A DNA stretch of 64,000 nucleotides from NCBI GenBank assembly GCA_015066115.1, contig SVOZ01000001.1:62001-126000 (forward strand), written 5' to 3'. The notes under the pieces were generated by a model, which made no database searches, was not told the origin of the DNA, and saw only the letters and a program-made list of their open reading frames with translations. Of the stretch, positions 30,204 through 38,736 are shown piece after piece (within the stretch, counting starts at the first letter, position 1; each line of letters starts with the position of its first letter). The stretch is from Oscillospiraceae bacterium (GTDB lineage Bacteria; Bacillota; Clostridia; Oscillospirales; Ruminococcaceae). Both the position numbers and the translations under genes were made by a program.

Positions 30204-30236
30204 GCCCCCGACTTGCTCTGTCGGGGGTTTTTATTT
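30204..30236 (+). terminator. FMN riboswitch expression-platform terminator
   Basis: gcccccgacttgctctgtcgggggttttta. Confidence 0.8.
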
Positions 30237-30250
30237 TTGGAGGAGATGTT

Positions 30251-30841
30251 ATGAAAAATAAAAAACTTTATGCAATGACTGCATCTGCGCTTCTTGGTGC
30301 AATCGGCTTTGTGCTGATGGCAATTGAAATTTCACTTCCCATTATGCCTTCCTTTATAAAGCTTGATTTTTCCGAGCTTCCTGCGCTTATCGCAGCATTT
30401 GCTTATGGACCTGTATATGCTGTTGCAGTATGCTTTATTAAAAATCTGCTTCATCTTTTTATCACAAATACAGCAGGAGTAGGCGAGCTTGCAAATTTCT
30501 TGATGGGCGTTTTCTTTGTCGTTCCTGCAGGACTTATTTATAACAAAATGAAATCCAGAAAAGGCGCTCTTATCGGTTCGCTTTTAGGTGCGGCTGTTAT
30601 GGCTGTTGCATGCGTGTTTATTAATCTTTTTATTACATATCCCATTTATTACAAGATCTTAATTCCCGAGCAGGTAATCCTTTCTATGTATCAGGCGATA
30701 CTTCCTTCGGTCGATAGCATCTTAAAATCGCTTGTTATATTTAACCTGCCGTTTACCTTTGCAAAGGGAATTTTGGTTTCGATGATCTGCTTTTTTGTTT
30801 ATAAAAAGCTCTCGCCTATACTAAAAAAGAAGATGTCTTGA
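30251..30841 (+). CDS. ribU: Riboflavin ECF transporter S component
   Basis: Multi-TM S-component (LDFSELPALIAAFAYGPVYAVAVCFIKNLLHL) directly under an FMN riboswitch. Confidence 0.9.
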   Translation: MKNKKLYAMTASALLGAIGFVLMAIEISLPIMPSFIKLDFSELPALIAAFAYGPVYAVAVCFIKNLLHLFITNTAGVGELANFLMGVFFVVPAGLIYNKMKSRKGALIGSLLGAAVMAVACVFINLFITYPIYYKILIPEQVILSMYQAILPSVDSILKSLVIFNLPFTFAKGILVSMICFFVYKKLSPILKKKMS

Positions 30842-30884
30842 CAATAACAATATAATATATTATAATAATAAAAAAGAATATTAC

Positions 30885-30977
30885 CTTATCAAGAGCGACT
30901 GAGGGACAGGCCCTGTGAAGTCCGGCAACCTGCAATGCAAGGTGCTAAATCCTGCGGAAATGACCGACAGATGAGGA
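30885..30977 (+). ncRNA. SAM-I (S-box) riboswitch
   Basis: cttatcaagagcgactgagggacaggccctgtgaagtccggcaacc...aaggtgctaaatcctgcgg...gacagatgagg; precedes metK. Confidence 0.95.
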
Positions 30978-30983
30978 GCATAT

Positions 30984-31018
30984 AAAAAGCGCTGTCGGAT
31001 TACGACGGCGCTTATTTT
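30984..31018 (+). terminator. SAM riboswitch terminator
   Basis: aaaagcgctgtcggattacgacggcgcttattttaa. Confidence 0.7.
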
Positions 31019-31040
31019 AATTTTATAAAGGAGCAAAAAA

Positions 31041-32225
31041 ATGAACAGAACACATTTATTTACATCAGAATCGGTTACAGAGGGTCATCCCGATAAAATA
31101 TGTGACCAGATTTCCGATGCCGTTTTAGATGCAATTTTGGCGCAGGATAAAAACGCAAGAGTTGCCTGCGAAACTGTTGCAACAACAGGCATGGTAATGG
31201 TTATGGGCGAGATCAGCACAAATAGTTATGTTGATATTCCCAGCCTTGCAAGAGAGGTAATAAGGGAAATAGGCTATGATAATGCCGCTTACGGATTTGA
31301 CTGCAACACCTGCGCTGTGCTTAGCAGTATCGACGAGCAGTCAAAGGATATAGCGCTCGGCGTTGATAACAGCCTTGAAAAGAAAGAGAGCGGAGAAGAA
31401 GAGGAGCAAAACGGAGCGGGCGACCAGGGAATGATGTTTGGATTTGCCTGCGATGAAACTCCTGAGCTTATGCCGATGCCTATCTCGCTTTCCCATAAAC
31501 TTGCAAAACAGCTCACAAAAGTGCGCAAAAACGGCACATTGCCATACCTCAGACCCGACGGCAAAACACAGGTAACTGTACGATATGAAAACGATGTTCC
31601 CGTTTTTGTTGACACAATTGTTGTGTCCTCGCAGCATTCGGAAGATGTTTCCATGAAAAAAATTCGTGAAGACATCATAAAATATGTTATAACCCCAATT
31701 ATTCCTAACGAGCTTATCTCTGAGGAAACCAAGATTTTTGTAAACCCAACAGGCCGTTTTGTTGTAGGCGGACCGCAGGGCGACACAGGCCTTACAGGCA
31801 GAAAGATAATCGTTGACACCTATGGTGGTTATTCCCGTCACGGCGGCGGTGCATTCTCGGGCAAGGATCCTACAAAGGTTGACCGTTCTGCCGCTTACGC
31901 CGCAAGATATGTTGCCAAAAACATAGTTGCCGCAGGCATCGCTAAGAAATGCGAAATTGAGCTTGCCTATGCAATCGGCGTTGCAAAGCCTGTCTCTGTA
32001 ATGGTTGACACCTTTGGAACGGGTGTAGTTTCAGACAGCGAGATCGAAAAGGCGGTAAACCGTGTGTTTGACCTGCGCCCCTCGTCCATCATCAGAGATC
32101 TTGACCTCCGCAGGCCTATTTATCGCGCTCTTGCCGCTTACGGACATATGGGCAGGGAAGACCTCGATGTTTCTTTTGAAAAAACCGATAAAATTGGGGA
32201 ACTTAAGGCCGCTCTCGGCATCTAA
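31041..32225 (+). CDS. metK: S-adenosylmethionine synthetase
   Basis: [56 protein letters not shown]. Confidence 0.97.
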   Translation: MNRTHLFTSESVTEGHPDKICDQISDAVLDAILAQDKNARVACETVATTGMVMVMGEISTNSYVDIPSLAREVIREIGYDNAAYGFDCNTCAVLSSIDEQSKDIALGVDNSLEKKESGEEEEQNGAGDQGMMFGFACDETPELMPMPISLSHKLAKQLTKVRKNGTLPYLRPDGKTQVTVRYENDVPVFVDTIVVSSQHSEDVSMKKIREDIIKYVITPIIPNELISEETKIFVNPTGRFVVGGPQGDTGLTGRKIIVDTYGGYSRHGGGAFSGKDPTKVDRSAAYAARYVAKNIVAAGIAKKCEIELAYAIGVAKPVSVMVDTFGTGVVSDSEIEKAVNRVFDLRPSSIIRDLDLRRPIYRALAAYGHMGREDLDVSFEKTDKIGELKAALGI

Positions 32226-32246
32226 AATAAATCGGAGGAGTTTTTT

Positions 32247-33032
32247 GTGTCTGTCGGAATTTCAACAGCCTGTTTTTACCCGGAAATAACTGAAAATGCC
32301 GTCCGGTATCTTTGCGAAAACGGTGTACCTTCTATTGAGATATTCTTTAATTCTGCTTGCGAAATGCAGGGAGAGATATTCTCAAAGGTAAAAAGCTCTG
32401 TTTTACAAAGCTCAGTTAGGGTGACTTCGGTTCACCCCTTCAGCAGTGCGTTTGAGCCTTTTATGCTGTTTTCTGAGTATGAGCGCAGGTTTGAAGATGG
32501 ACTTGAGCTTTATAAAAGATATTTTGATGCCTGCAATGCTCTCGGCGCAAAAACATTGGTGCTTCACGGCGATAAGGCTGACAGAAAACACTGTGACGAC
32601 CGATATATTGACAGATTTTATCGTCTCTTTTCTGCCGCAAAGTCACAGGGAGTGACCTTGGCACAGGAAAACGTGGCTTACTGCCGCAGTAACGATATAG
32701 AGTTTCTTAAAAGGATGAAAGCTGAGCTTAAAGATGATGTTGCCTTTGTTCTTGATTTAAAACAGGCAAGAAGAGCGGGTGTTTGCTGGAGGGAATATGC
32801 CTCTGTGATGGGAAATAAACTTGTCCACCTGCACGCAAATGATTACGATGAAACCCACGACTGCCTTCTTCCCGGAAAGGGAATAACCGATTTTTCCGAA
32901 ATTTATTCCTGTCTTTATAAAAACGGCTTTAAAGGCGACTCTGTTATTGAGGTCTATCGCTTAAATTACAGCGAGCATAGCGAGCTTATATCGAGTATGA
33001 AATATCTTGAAGGATTTGAAGAGAAAAAATAG
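32247..33032 (+). CDS. Sugar phosphate isomerase/epimerase (AP endonuclease 2-like TIM barrel)
   Basis: LVLHGDKAD...LAQENVAYCRSND...FVLDLKQARRAG...LVHLHANDYDETHDCLLPGKG. Confidence 0.85.
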   Translation: MSVGISTACFYPEITENAVRYLCENGVPSIEIFFNSACEMQGEIFSKVKSSVLQSSVRVTSVHPFSSAFEPFMLFSEYERRFEDGLELYKRYFDACNALGAKTLVLHGDKADRKHCDDRYIDRFYRLFSAAKSQGVTLAQENVAYCRSNDIEFLKRMKAELKDDVAFVLDLKQARRAGVCWREYASVMGNKLVHLHANDYDETHDCLLPGKGITDFSEIYSCLYKNGFKGDSVIEVYRLNYSEHSELISSMKYLEGFEEKK

Positions 33033-33103
33033 TCTTTACAGAACGGTAATTTTTTGGTAAAATATAAACAAAGAATAACAAGGTAGCAGGGAGAGGAAAA
33101 ATT

Positions 33104-33559
33104 ATGAAATGTCCTTTTTGCGGATATGCTGAAAGTAAGGTCGTAGATTCCCGTCCAACCGACGAAAACGAAAAAATTCGCCGCAGAAGAGAATGCCTTA
33201 AATGTAACTGCCGTTTTACTACATATGAGGTAATCGAAACTGTGCCTATTATGGTTGTCAAAAAGGATAAATCCCGTGAGGCATTTGATAGGGATAAGCT
33301 CACGCGCGGAATTCTCCGCTCTTGCGAAAAACGCCCCGTTGCCATTGAAGAGATCGTTAAGATGGTCGATAATATTGAGGCCGAGCTTTCAAATTCGCTT
33401 CAGAGAGAGGTAACTTCTTACAGAATCGGCGAGCTTGTTATGAAGTATTTAAAGCCAATTGACGAGGTTGCCTATGTGCGCTTTGCCTCGGTTTACCGTC
33501 AGTTTGGAGATATCAGCGCCTTTATGGACGAGCTTAAAACAATGATAAAGGATAAATAA
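33104..33559 (+). CDS. nrdR: Transcriptional repressor NrdR
   Basis: [45 protein letters not shown]. Confidence 0.97.
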   Translation: MKCPFCGYAESKVVDSRPTDENEKIRRRRECLKCNCRFTTYEVIETVPIMVVKKDKSREAFDRDKLTRGILRSCEKRPVAIEEIVKMVDNIEAELSNSLQREVTSYRIGELVMKYLKPIDEVAYVRFASVYRQFGDISAFMDELKTMIKDK

Positions 33560-33566
33560 ATTTTAA

Positions 33567-33601
33567 ACCCCTCGGATTTTAATCCGAGGGGTAATTTTTT
33601 T
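33567..33601. terminator. Hairpin terminator
   Basis: acccctcggattttaatccgaggggtaattttttt. Confidence 0.7.
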
Positions 33602-33625
33602 GTTTGCTTTGACGGTTTTTGTCTT

Positions 33626-34204
33626 TTAGATTTTGCGGCTTATATTTAATAGCCTTACGACAACAGGACTTAAAACAAGATTGAACAAAAGCTCAAAGGG
33701 GAAGTTGATAAGTCCTAAACCGAATATCATAAAGCTTATAATGTCTTTGTCTCCTGCCCACTCTGCGATGGTCGGCATAAAGAAAATAAGACAGCCTAAA
33801 AGGAATACGCCTGTATTTATTATAGGACAAATGATGGCCGCCGAAATAACACCCAAATAGCGGTTTTTCCTGCTAAAAAGATCGTAAATAAGTCCTGCAC
33901 CAAGTCCGCACAAGGTTCCCTTTAAAAGAACTGTGGCAATGGTTCCGGGGATGTTTATTGCAAGAAATGCAGATGCATCTCCGCTTAAAAGAACCGTCAC
34001 GCCGAATACAAATCCCAGCCAGGCTCCTATGAATTTTCCACACATTGCGGCGCCGATTACAATAGGAATGAGAACTAATGATACAGAGAACATTCCGAGG
34101 TGGATAAATGAGCCCATAAGCTGCAGCACAATTACAAGAGCTGTAAGTATTGCGCCGAGGGCAAGGGTTTTGGTGGACATTTTTTTTGTTGACATAGAAA
34201 ACAC
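33626..34204 (-). CDS. ECF transporter S component, possibly for pantothenate
   Basis: Multi-TM S-component ORF directly downstream of coaX on the same strand; substrate is inference. Confidence 0.75.
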   Translation of the reverse strand: MFSMSTKKMSTKTLALGAILTALVIVLQLMGSFIHLGMFSVSLVLIPIVIGAAMCGKFIGAWLGFVFGVTVLLSGDASAFLAINIPGTIATVLLKGTLCGLGAGLIYDLFSRKNRYLGVISAAIICPIINTGVFLLGCLIFFMPTIAEWAGDKDIISFMIFGLGLINFPFELLFNLVLSPVVVRLLNISRKI

Positions 34205-34250
34205 TCCTTGCTACTGCTCCGAAAACGGATGCAGTGCTAAATTTTCTTTT

Positions 34251-35012
34251 TTAGATGTTCTTTTTGTAAATGGCATATAAACCGTCAAAGAGCAAATTAT
34301 TGTCAACCGTGATTTTTTCACGGCAATGGGGAACGATGGAAGAAGCAAGACCGCCCGTTGCGATAACAGCGGTATCCTCGCCTAAAATCTCCTTGTACCT
34401 TAAGATCATTCCGTCCATCATAGCGGCGTTTCCGATAACTGCACCTGAACGCATACAGTCTATGGTGTTGCTTCCGATAACAGAAACATCGCCTGAAAGA
34501 CTTATCTGGGGGAGCTGTGCAGTCCCTTGCGCAAGAGCGTTAAGGGCAGTACCTACACCTGAAAGGATTGAGCCGCCAACCATTTCGCCCTTTTCGTTTA
34601 AGGCGGAAATGGTGGTCGCAGTTCCTAAATCGAAAACAATGGAGGGAACCGGATATTTTAAAAGCGCCGCAACCGAAACACAAACAAGGTCAGCACCAAG
34701 CTGTGCAGGATTGTCGATCTTTATGTTAAGCCCTGTTTTAACTCCGGGGCCGACCACAAAAACCTTGCAATTAAACAGCTTTTTTATTGCGTTCTCAAGC
34801 ATTCCTGAAACCTGCGGAACAACAGAGGAAATGATTGCGCCTTCAACCTCTCCGTCGGCGCAGTATAGCGAAAGCACCGATTTTATTGCAACGGCGTATT
34901 CATCCTGCGTTTTGTTCCTGTCAGTCGAAATTCGTGAGGTGAATAAAAGTGCATCATCCTTGTATGCGCCGATTATTGTGTGGGTATTGCCAACATCAAT
35001 AGTTAAAATCAT
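34251..35012 (-). CDS. coaX: Type III pantothenate kinase
   Basis: ILTIDVGNTHTIIGAYK, SSVVPQVSGML, DLGTATTISALNEKGEMVGGSILSG. Confidence 0.95.
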   Translation of the reverse strand: MILTIDVGNTHTIIGAYKDDALLFTSRISTDRNKTQDEYAVAIKSVLSLYCADGEVEGAIISSVVPQVSGMLENAIKKLFNCKVFVVGPGVKTGLNIKIDNPAQLGADLVCVSVAALLKYPVPSIVFDLGTATTISALNEKGEMVGGSILSGVGTALNALAQGTAQLPQISLSGDVSVIGSNTIDCMRSGAVIGNAAMMDGMILRYKEILGEDTAVIATGGLASSIVPHCREKITVDNNLLFDGLYAIYKKNI

Positions 35013-35024
35013 ACTATCACCAAC

Positions 35025-36038
35025 TTATTTTTCGTATCCGTTAGGATTGTTTTTCTGCCAGCGCCAGGTGTCCTCGCACATCTCTTTAAGCTCTCTTTCG
35101 GCCTTCCAATTAAGCTTCTCTAAAGCGTAAGAGGGATCTGCATAGCACATTGCAACATCGCCGCTTCTTCGTGGGGCAATTTTGTAGTTTACCTTTTGGC
35201 CGCTTGCGCCTTCAAACGCCTTGACCATTTGGAGAACGCTGTATCCGTTGCCTGTGCCGAGATTGTAGGCATCAATTCCTTTTGAGGAAAGAACCTTCTC
35301 GACAGCCTTTAAGTGACCGAGAGCCAAGTCTACAACGTGTATGTAATCGCGCACGCCTGTTCCGTCGGGCGTTTCGTAATCGTCGCCGAAAACCGAGAGG
35401 CATTCTCTCTTGCCGATGGCAACCTGCGAAATGTAGGGCATAAGGTTATTAGGGATTCCGTTGGGATCTTCGCCTATCTTGCCGCTCTTGTGAGCACCGA
35501 TGGGATTAAAGTAGCGAAGAAGTGCAATGCTCCAGTCGCTGTCAGAATTAGCTATGTCGCGGAAAATATCTTCCTGCATAAGCTTTGTTGCACCATAAGG
35601 ATTGGTGGTTGAAAGAGGGAAGTCCTCGCGGATGGGAACAGTCTTGGGAACACCGTAAACAGTTGCCGAGGATGAGAATACCATTCTCTTTACGTTGTAC
35701 TCGTTCATAAGCTCACAAAGAGTAAAGGTGGTGTCAAGATTGTTGCGGTAGTACATAATAGGCTTTTCAACCGATTCACCAACAGCCTTGTAGCCCGCAA
35801 AGTGAATAACAGCGTCGATTTTATTTTCCTCGAAAATTTTGCGCATATCACACTTGTTTGCAACATCAAACTGATAGAAAGCAAAATCCTTGCCTGTAAT
35901 GTCGCGTATTCTGTTTAAAACCTCGGGCTTTGAGTTTGAAAAATTGTCAACAATAACAACCTCGTAGCCTGCAGAAAGCAGCTCAACGCAGGTATGTGAA
36001 CCGATGTATCCGGCACCGCCCGTAACAAGAATTTTCAT
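35025..36038 (-). CDS. galE: UDP-glucose 4-epimerase
   Basis: [56 protein letters not shown]. Confidence 0.96.
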   Translation of the reverse strand: MKILVTGGAGYIGSHTCVELLSAGYEVVIVDNFSNSKPEVLNRIRDITGKDFAFYQFDVANKCDMRKIFEENKIDAVIHFAGYKAVGESVEKPIMYYRNNLDTTFTLCELMNEYNVKRMVFSSSATVYGVPKTVPIREDFPLSTTNPYGATKLMQEDIFRDIANSDSDWSIALLRYFNPIGAHKSGKIGEDPNGIPNNLMPYISQVAIGKRECLSVFGDDYETPDGTGVRDYIHVVDLALGHLKAVEKVLSSKGIDAYNLGTGNGYSVLQMVKAFEGASGQKVNYKIAPRRSGDVAMCYADPSYALEKLNWKAERELKEMCEDTWRWQKNNPNGYEK

Positions 36039-36262
36039 ACATAATCAGTCCTTTGCTTGAAATTATAAATAATGTATATACCATCCTTACTTATTATTTT
36101 ACTACACTTTTTTTGTATCTGCAATAAAAAATGTCTATAAAATATGGATTTTAATTGCATATTTAGAATAATAGGGCAGAGTAAAGACTTTGTTTGCATT
36201 GCATTGCACTAAATAAGCTTGAAATAAAAAACAAAAAAATAAGTAAAATTTTCAAAAATCGG

Positions 36263-36291
36263 TTGACAAAATGAAAGTATGTTGATATAAT
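36263..36291 (+). promoter_or_regulatory. SigA-type promoter of tRNA-Lys
   Basis: TTGACA-17 nt-TATAAT. Confidence 0.8.
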
Positions 36292-36330
36292 ATACAAGCA
36301 TCATCTTGGTGATGCATTTTTGTTGTGGAT

Positions 36331-36406
36331 GATCCATTAGCTCAGTTGGCAGAGCACTTGACTTTTAATCAAGGTGTCCGGAGTTCGAATCTCCGATGGA
36401 TCACCA
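36331..36406 (+). tRNA. tRNA-Lys (anticodon UUU), CCA encoded
   Basis: gatccat/atggatc acceptor, anticodon stem-loop cttga-cTTTtaa-tcaag, T-arm cggagTTCGAATctccg; 5' end position approximate (+/-2). Confidence 0.95.
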
Positions 36407-36618
36407 AAAAAGCGAGATACCCAAAAGGGTACCTCGCTTTTTTAATTGCATAGCAATGTCGGAGATGAGAACTCCGGAGGAGTTCGTCGCAGCAGCTAAA
36501 AATGCGCGATAGCATTTTTAGACTGTGAAGTCGAGAGCAGGTTAAATGCCACTGGGTTACCGCTCGGAGCGGTCAGTGGCATAACCGCGCAGCGTACCTC
36601 CGATGGATCACCAAAAAA
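36391..36618. repeat. 207-bp insertion flanked by 21-bp direct repeats of the tRNA-Lys 3' end
   Basis: ctccgatggatcaccaaaaaa at 36391-36411 and 36598-36618; internal hairpins at 36445-36457, 36469-36485, 36496-36521, 36547-36581. Confidence 0.85.
36411..36443 (+). terminator. tRNA-Lys terminator hairpin
   Basis: agcgagatacccaaaagggtacctcgctttttt. Confidence 0.75.
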
Positions 36619-36732
36619 CCGAGACGGATTTTTCCGTTTCGATTTTTTATTTTTATAAAATAGATTGTCTATTTATTATCATTCGTTGAATTATTTTACA
36701 AAATATTGTAAAATAAAGAAAGAGGTGATTAT

Positions 36733-37761
36733 ATGGATTTCATAAAACAAAATGCAGAGTTCGACCTAATAAGCTTTGGAGAGGTAATGCTTAGATTGTC
36801 CCCGCCCGATAAGGAAAAAATTTCACAGGGTGAGGTGTTTGAAAAGAACTGCGGCGGCTCGGAATTCAATGTTGCCTCCGGCGCGGCAAACCTTGGAATT
36901 CGCTCCGCAATTGTAACCAAGCTTCCCAAAAATAAAATTGGGCATTATATTTCAAGACGTATCAGATACGGTACCGTTTCTGATGACTATGTTGTCTGGG
37001 ATGAAAGCGATAATAAGCGCCTTGGAATTTATTATTATGAAAGCGGGGTTTATCCCAGAAAATCCGCTGTTGTGTATGATAGGGCCAACGCTTCCGTCTG
37101 CTCGCTTAAGCTTTCGGAAATTCCCGATGAAATATATGAGAAAACTCGAATCTTTCATATAAGCTCAATTTCTTTAGCACTTGGAGAAAACCTTCGCGAA
37201 ACCGCTATTCAGATGATTAAACTGATGAAGAAAAACGGTGTTGCCATAAGCTTTGACGTAAATTACCGTGCGGCACTCTGGAGCGAAGAAGAGGCAAAGG
37301 CTGTTATTGAAATGGTGCTTCCTTATGTTGACATCTTGTTTGTGTCTGAGGAAACATCAAGAAGAATGATGCAAAAAACAGGCACGCTTGATGAGATAAT
37401 GAAAAGCTACAGCGATACATACGGCTGTAAGATAGTTGCCACCACACGCCGTGAGGCAGTAAGCCCCACTAAACATAATTTTGGCTCGCGTGTTTATTTT
37501 GACGGCAAGTTTTATGAAGAGCCGCACTACAAAAACATAGAGGTAATCGACCGCTTAGGAAGCGGCGATGCTTATGTTGCAGGCGTGCTTTTCGGAATTC
37601 TTTCGGGAAAAAGTGTTGAGGACGCTATGTCTTACGGCAATGCGCTCAGCGCAATAAAAAACACCGTGTCGGGCGATATGTCAATAAGCTCAATCGACGA
37701 GGTTGAGTCTGTAATAAAATCGCATAAATCGACAGGTGTTCAGGACGAAATGGTTAGATAA
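36733..37761 (+). CDS. PfkB-family sugar kinase (2-dehydro-3-deoxygluconokinase-like)
   Basis: FDLISFGEVMLRLSPP, CGGSEFNVASGAANLG, DRLGSGDAYVAGVLFG. Confidence 0.88.
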   Translation: MDFIKQNAEFDLISFGEVMLRLSPPDKEKISQGEVFEKNCGGSEFNVASGAANLGIRSAIVTKLPKNKIGHYISRRIRYGTVSDDYVVWDESDNKRLGIYYYESGVYPRKSAVVYDRANASVCSLKLSEIPDEIYEKTRIFHISSISLALGENLRETAIQMIKLMKKNGVAISFDVNYRAALWSEEEAKAVIEMVLPYVDILFVSEETSRRMMQKTGTLDEIMKSYSDTYGCKIVATTRREAVSPTKHNFGSRVYFDGKFYEEPHYKNIEVIDRLGSGDAYVAGVLFGILSGKSVEDAMSYGNALSAIKNTVSGDMSISSIDEVESVIKSHKSTGVQDEMVR

Positions 37762-37780
37762 AATTAATAGGTAGTAAGTA

Positions 37781-37813
37781 AAAAGCCCAAGAACGAAGGT
37801 TCTTGGGCTTTTT
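37781..37813. terminator. Hairpin terminator
   Basis: aaaagcccaagaacgaaggttcttgggcttttt. Confidence 0.75.
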
Positions 37814-37823
37814 GTGCAAAATA

Positions 37824-37841
37824 GCGACTAAAAGTAGTGTA
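37824..37841. repeat. Short repeat GCGACTAAAAGTAGTGTA, copy 1
   Basis: 17 of 18 identical to 38296-38313. Confidence 0.8.
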
Positions 37842-37843
37842 AA

Positions 37844-38044
37844 CTAATCGTCTATAACCGATCCACCTTTTGTTCCGTCGGGATTGCTGTAATATCCGTC
37901 GATGATCTCATTAAATCCACCACCGAAATACCAGCCTTTTGACTCAATCAACTCGATAAAAGCATCGGTAAACTCATCCATTGTCATTTCGGGTGGTATT
38001 TCAATGCAACCATTTATCTCCATTTCTTTTCTCAAGATTATCAC
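37844..38044 (-). CDS. Small hypothetical protein, possibly YggL/DUF469-like
   Basis: MTMDEFTDAFIELIESKGWYFGGGFNEI faintly resembles the DUF469 FIE..E..GL.FGGG pattern; weak. Confidence 0.5.
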   Translation of the reverse strand: MIILRKEMEINGCIEIPPEMTMDEFTDAFIELIESKGWYFGGGFNEIIDGYYSNPDGTKGGSVIDD

Positions 38045-38070
38045 CTCTGTGCATATTATAACATATTGAA

Positions 38071-38240
38071 TGAAATATTGCTACGCAATATGAAATAATC
38101 CTTTGGATTATGAAATATTTTGCCTTAGTGGCAAAATGTGAAATAAAACAAATCCCTCATACACCACAGCGTATTTCATAGCGTCAGCTATTTCATAACG
38201 CAACGCGTTATTTCACAAATCCCGCAAGGGATTTATTTCA
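38071..38240. repeat. Hairpin array B
   Basis: Left linkers TGAAATA at 38071, 38091, 38111, 38139; right linkers TATTTCA at 38172, 38189, 38209, 38234; hairpins 38076-38090, 38097-38109, 38117-38137, 38179-38190, 38196-38210, 38217-38234. Confidence 0.92.
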
Positions 38241-38242
38241 TT

Positions 38243-38286
38243 GAAAAGAAACACCCTTTGTCGGTAGACAAAAGGTGTTTCTTTTC
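38243..38286. repeat. Long terminator-like hairpin with CTTTGTCGGTAGACAAAA apex
   Basis: gaaaagaaacaccctttgtcggtagacaaaaggtgtttcttttc; apex shared with 39306-39347. Confidence 0.85.
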
Positions 38287-38295
38287 TGCGAAAGA

Positions 38296-38313
38296 GCGAC
38301 TAAAAGTAGTATA
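38296..38313. repeat. Short repeat GCGACTAAAAGTAGTATA, copy 2
   Basis: 17 of 18 identical to copy 1; a third divergent copy CGACCAAAAGTATG is at 38327-38340. Confidence 0.8.
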
Positions 38314-38355
38314 GGCGAGGTAAAAACGACCAAAAGTATGCTAAGATGTATGTCA

Positions 38356-38736
38356 TCACTGGAAATATCTCTTATATTCCGGCTCCGCTTTTAATTCTTT
38401 AAGCAATTCATCCATATTTTCAAAAATAGATTTACCAACAATCCCTCTGAAAGGTTCCCACATTGCAGGTAGCACATTGTTGTGTGAGCAAATATATTTC
38501 CATTCATCCTCATCGTATTGATAGATCGCTTCCAGTTGATAAGTGAAAAAGTCCTTTTCGTCCTTCAGTACAACATACCTCATCGAACAATCTTTTGAAT
38601 AAATCACTTTTACAATTTCATCGGAAAATGCATCAAGATGTTTGTCGTACATCATTTCAACGACGGTTTCCCAAGAGGGCATTGGCGATATTTCTTCCTT
38701 TGATTTCTTCTTAAACAATTTTGTAAAGAAGTTCAT
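38356..38736 (-). CDS. Hypothetical protein
   Basis: MNFFTKLFKKKSKEE... start overlaps the end of the S23 gene (4 nt), consistent with translational coupling; track start 38796 lies inside that gene. Confidence 0.65.
   Translation of the reverse strand: MNFFTKLFKKKSKEEISPMPSWETVVEMMYDKHLDAFSDEIVKVIYSKDCSMRYVVLKDEKDFFTYQLEAIYQYDEDEWKYICSHNNVLPAMWEPFRGIVGKSIFENMDELLKELKAEPEYKRYFQ

Noticed and set aside
34270-35130. 286-aa plus-strand ORF
   Set aside because: Antisense of coaX; low-complexity composition typical of a shadow ORF.
36391-36618. Second tRNA gene at the downstream tRNA-Lys repeat
   Set aside because: Only the 3' T-arm half, acceptor and CCA are duplicated; no D-arm or anticodon arm precedes 36598.
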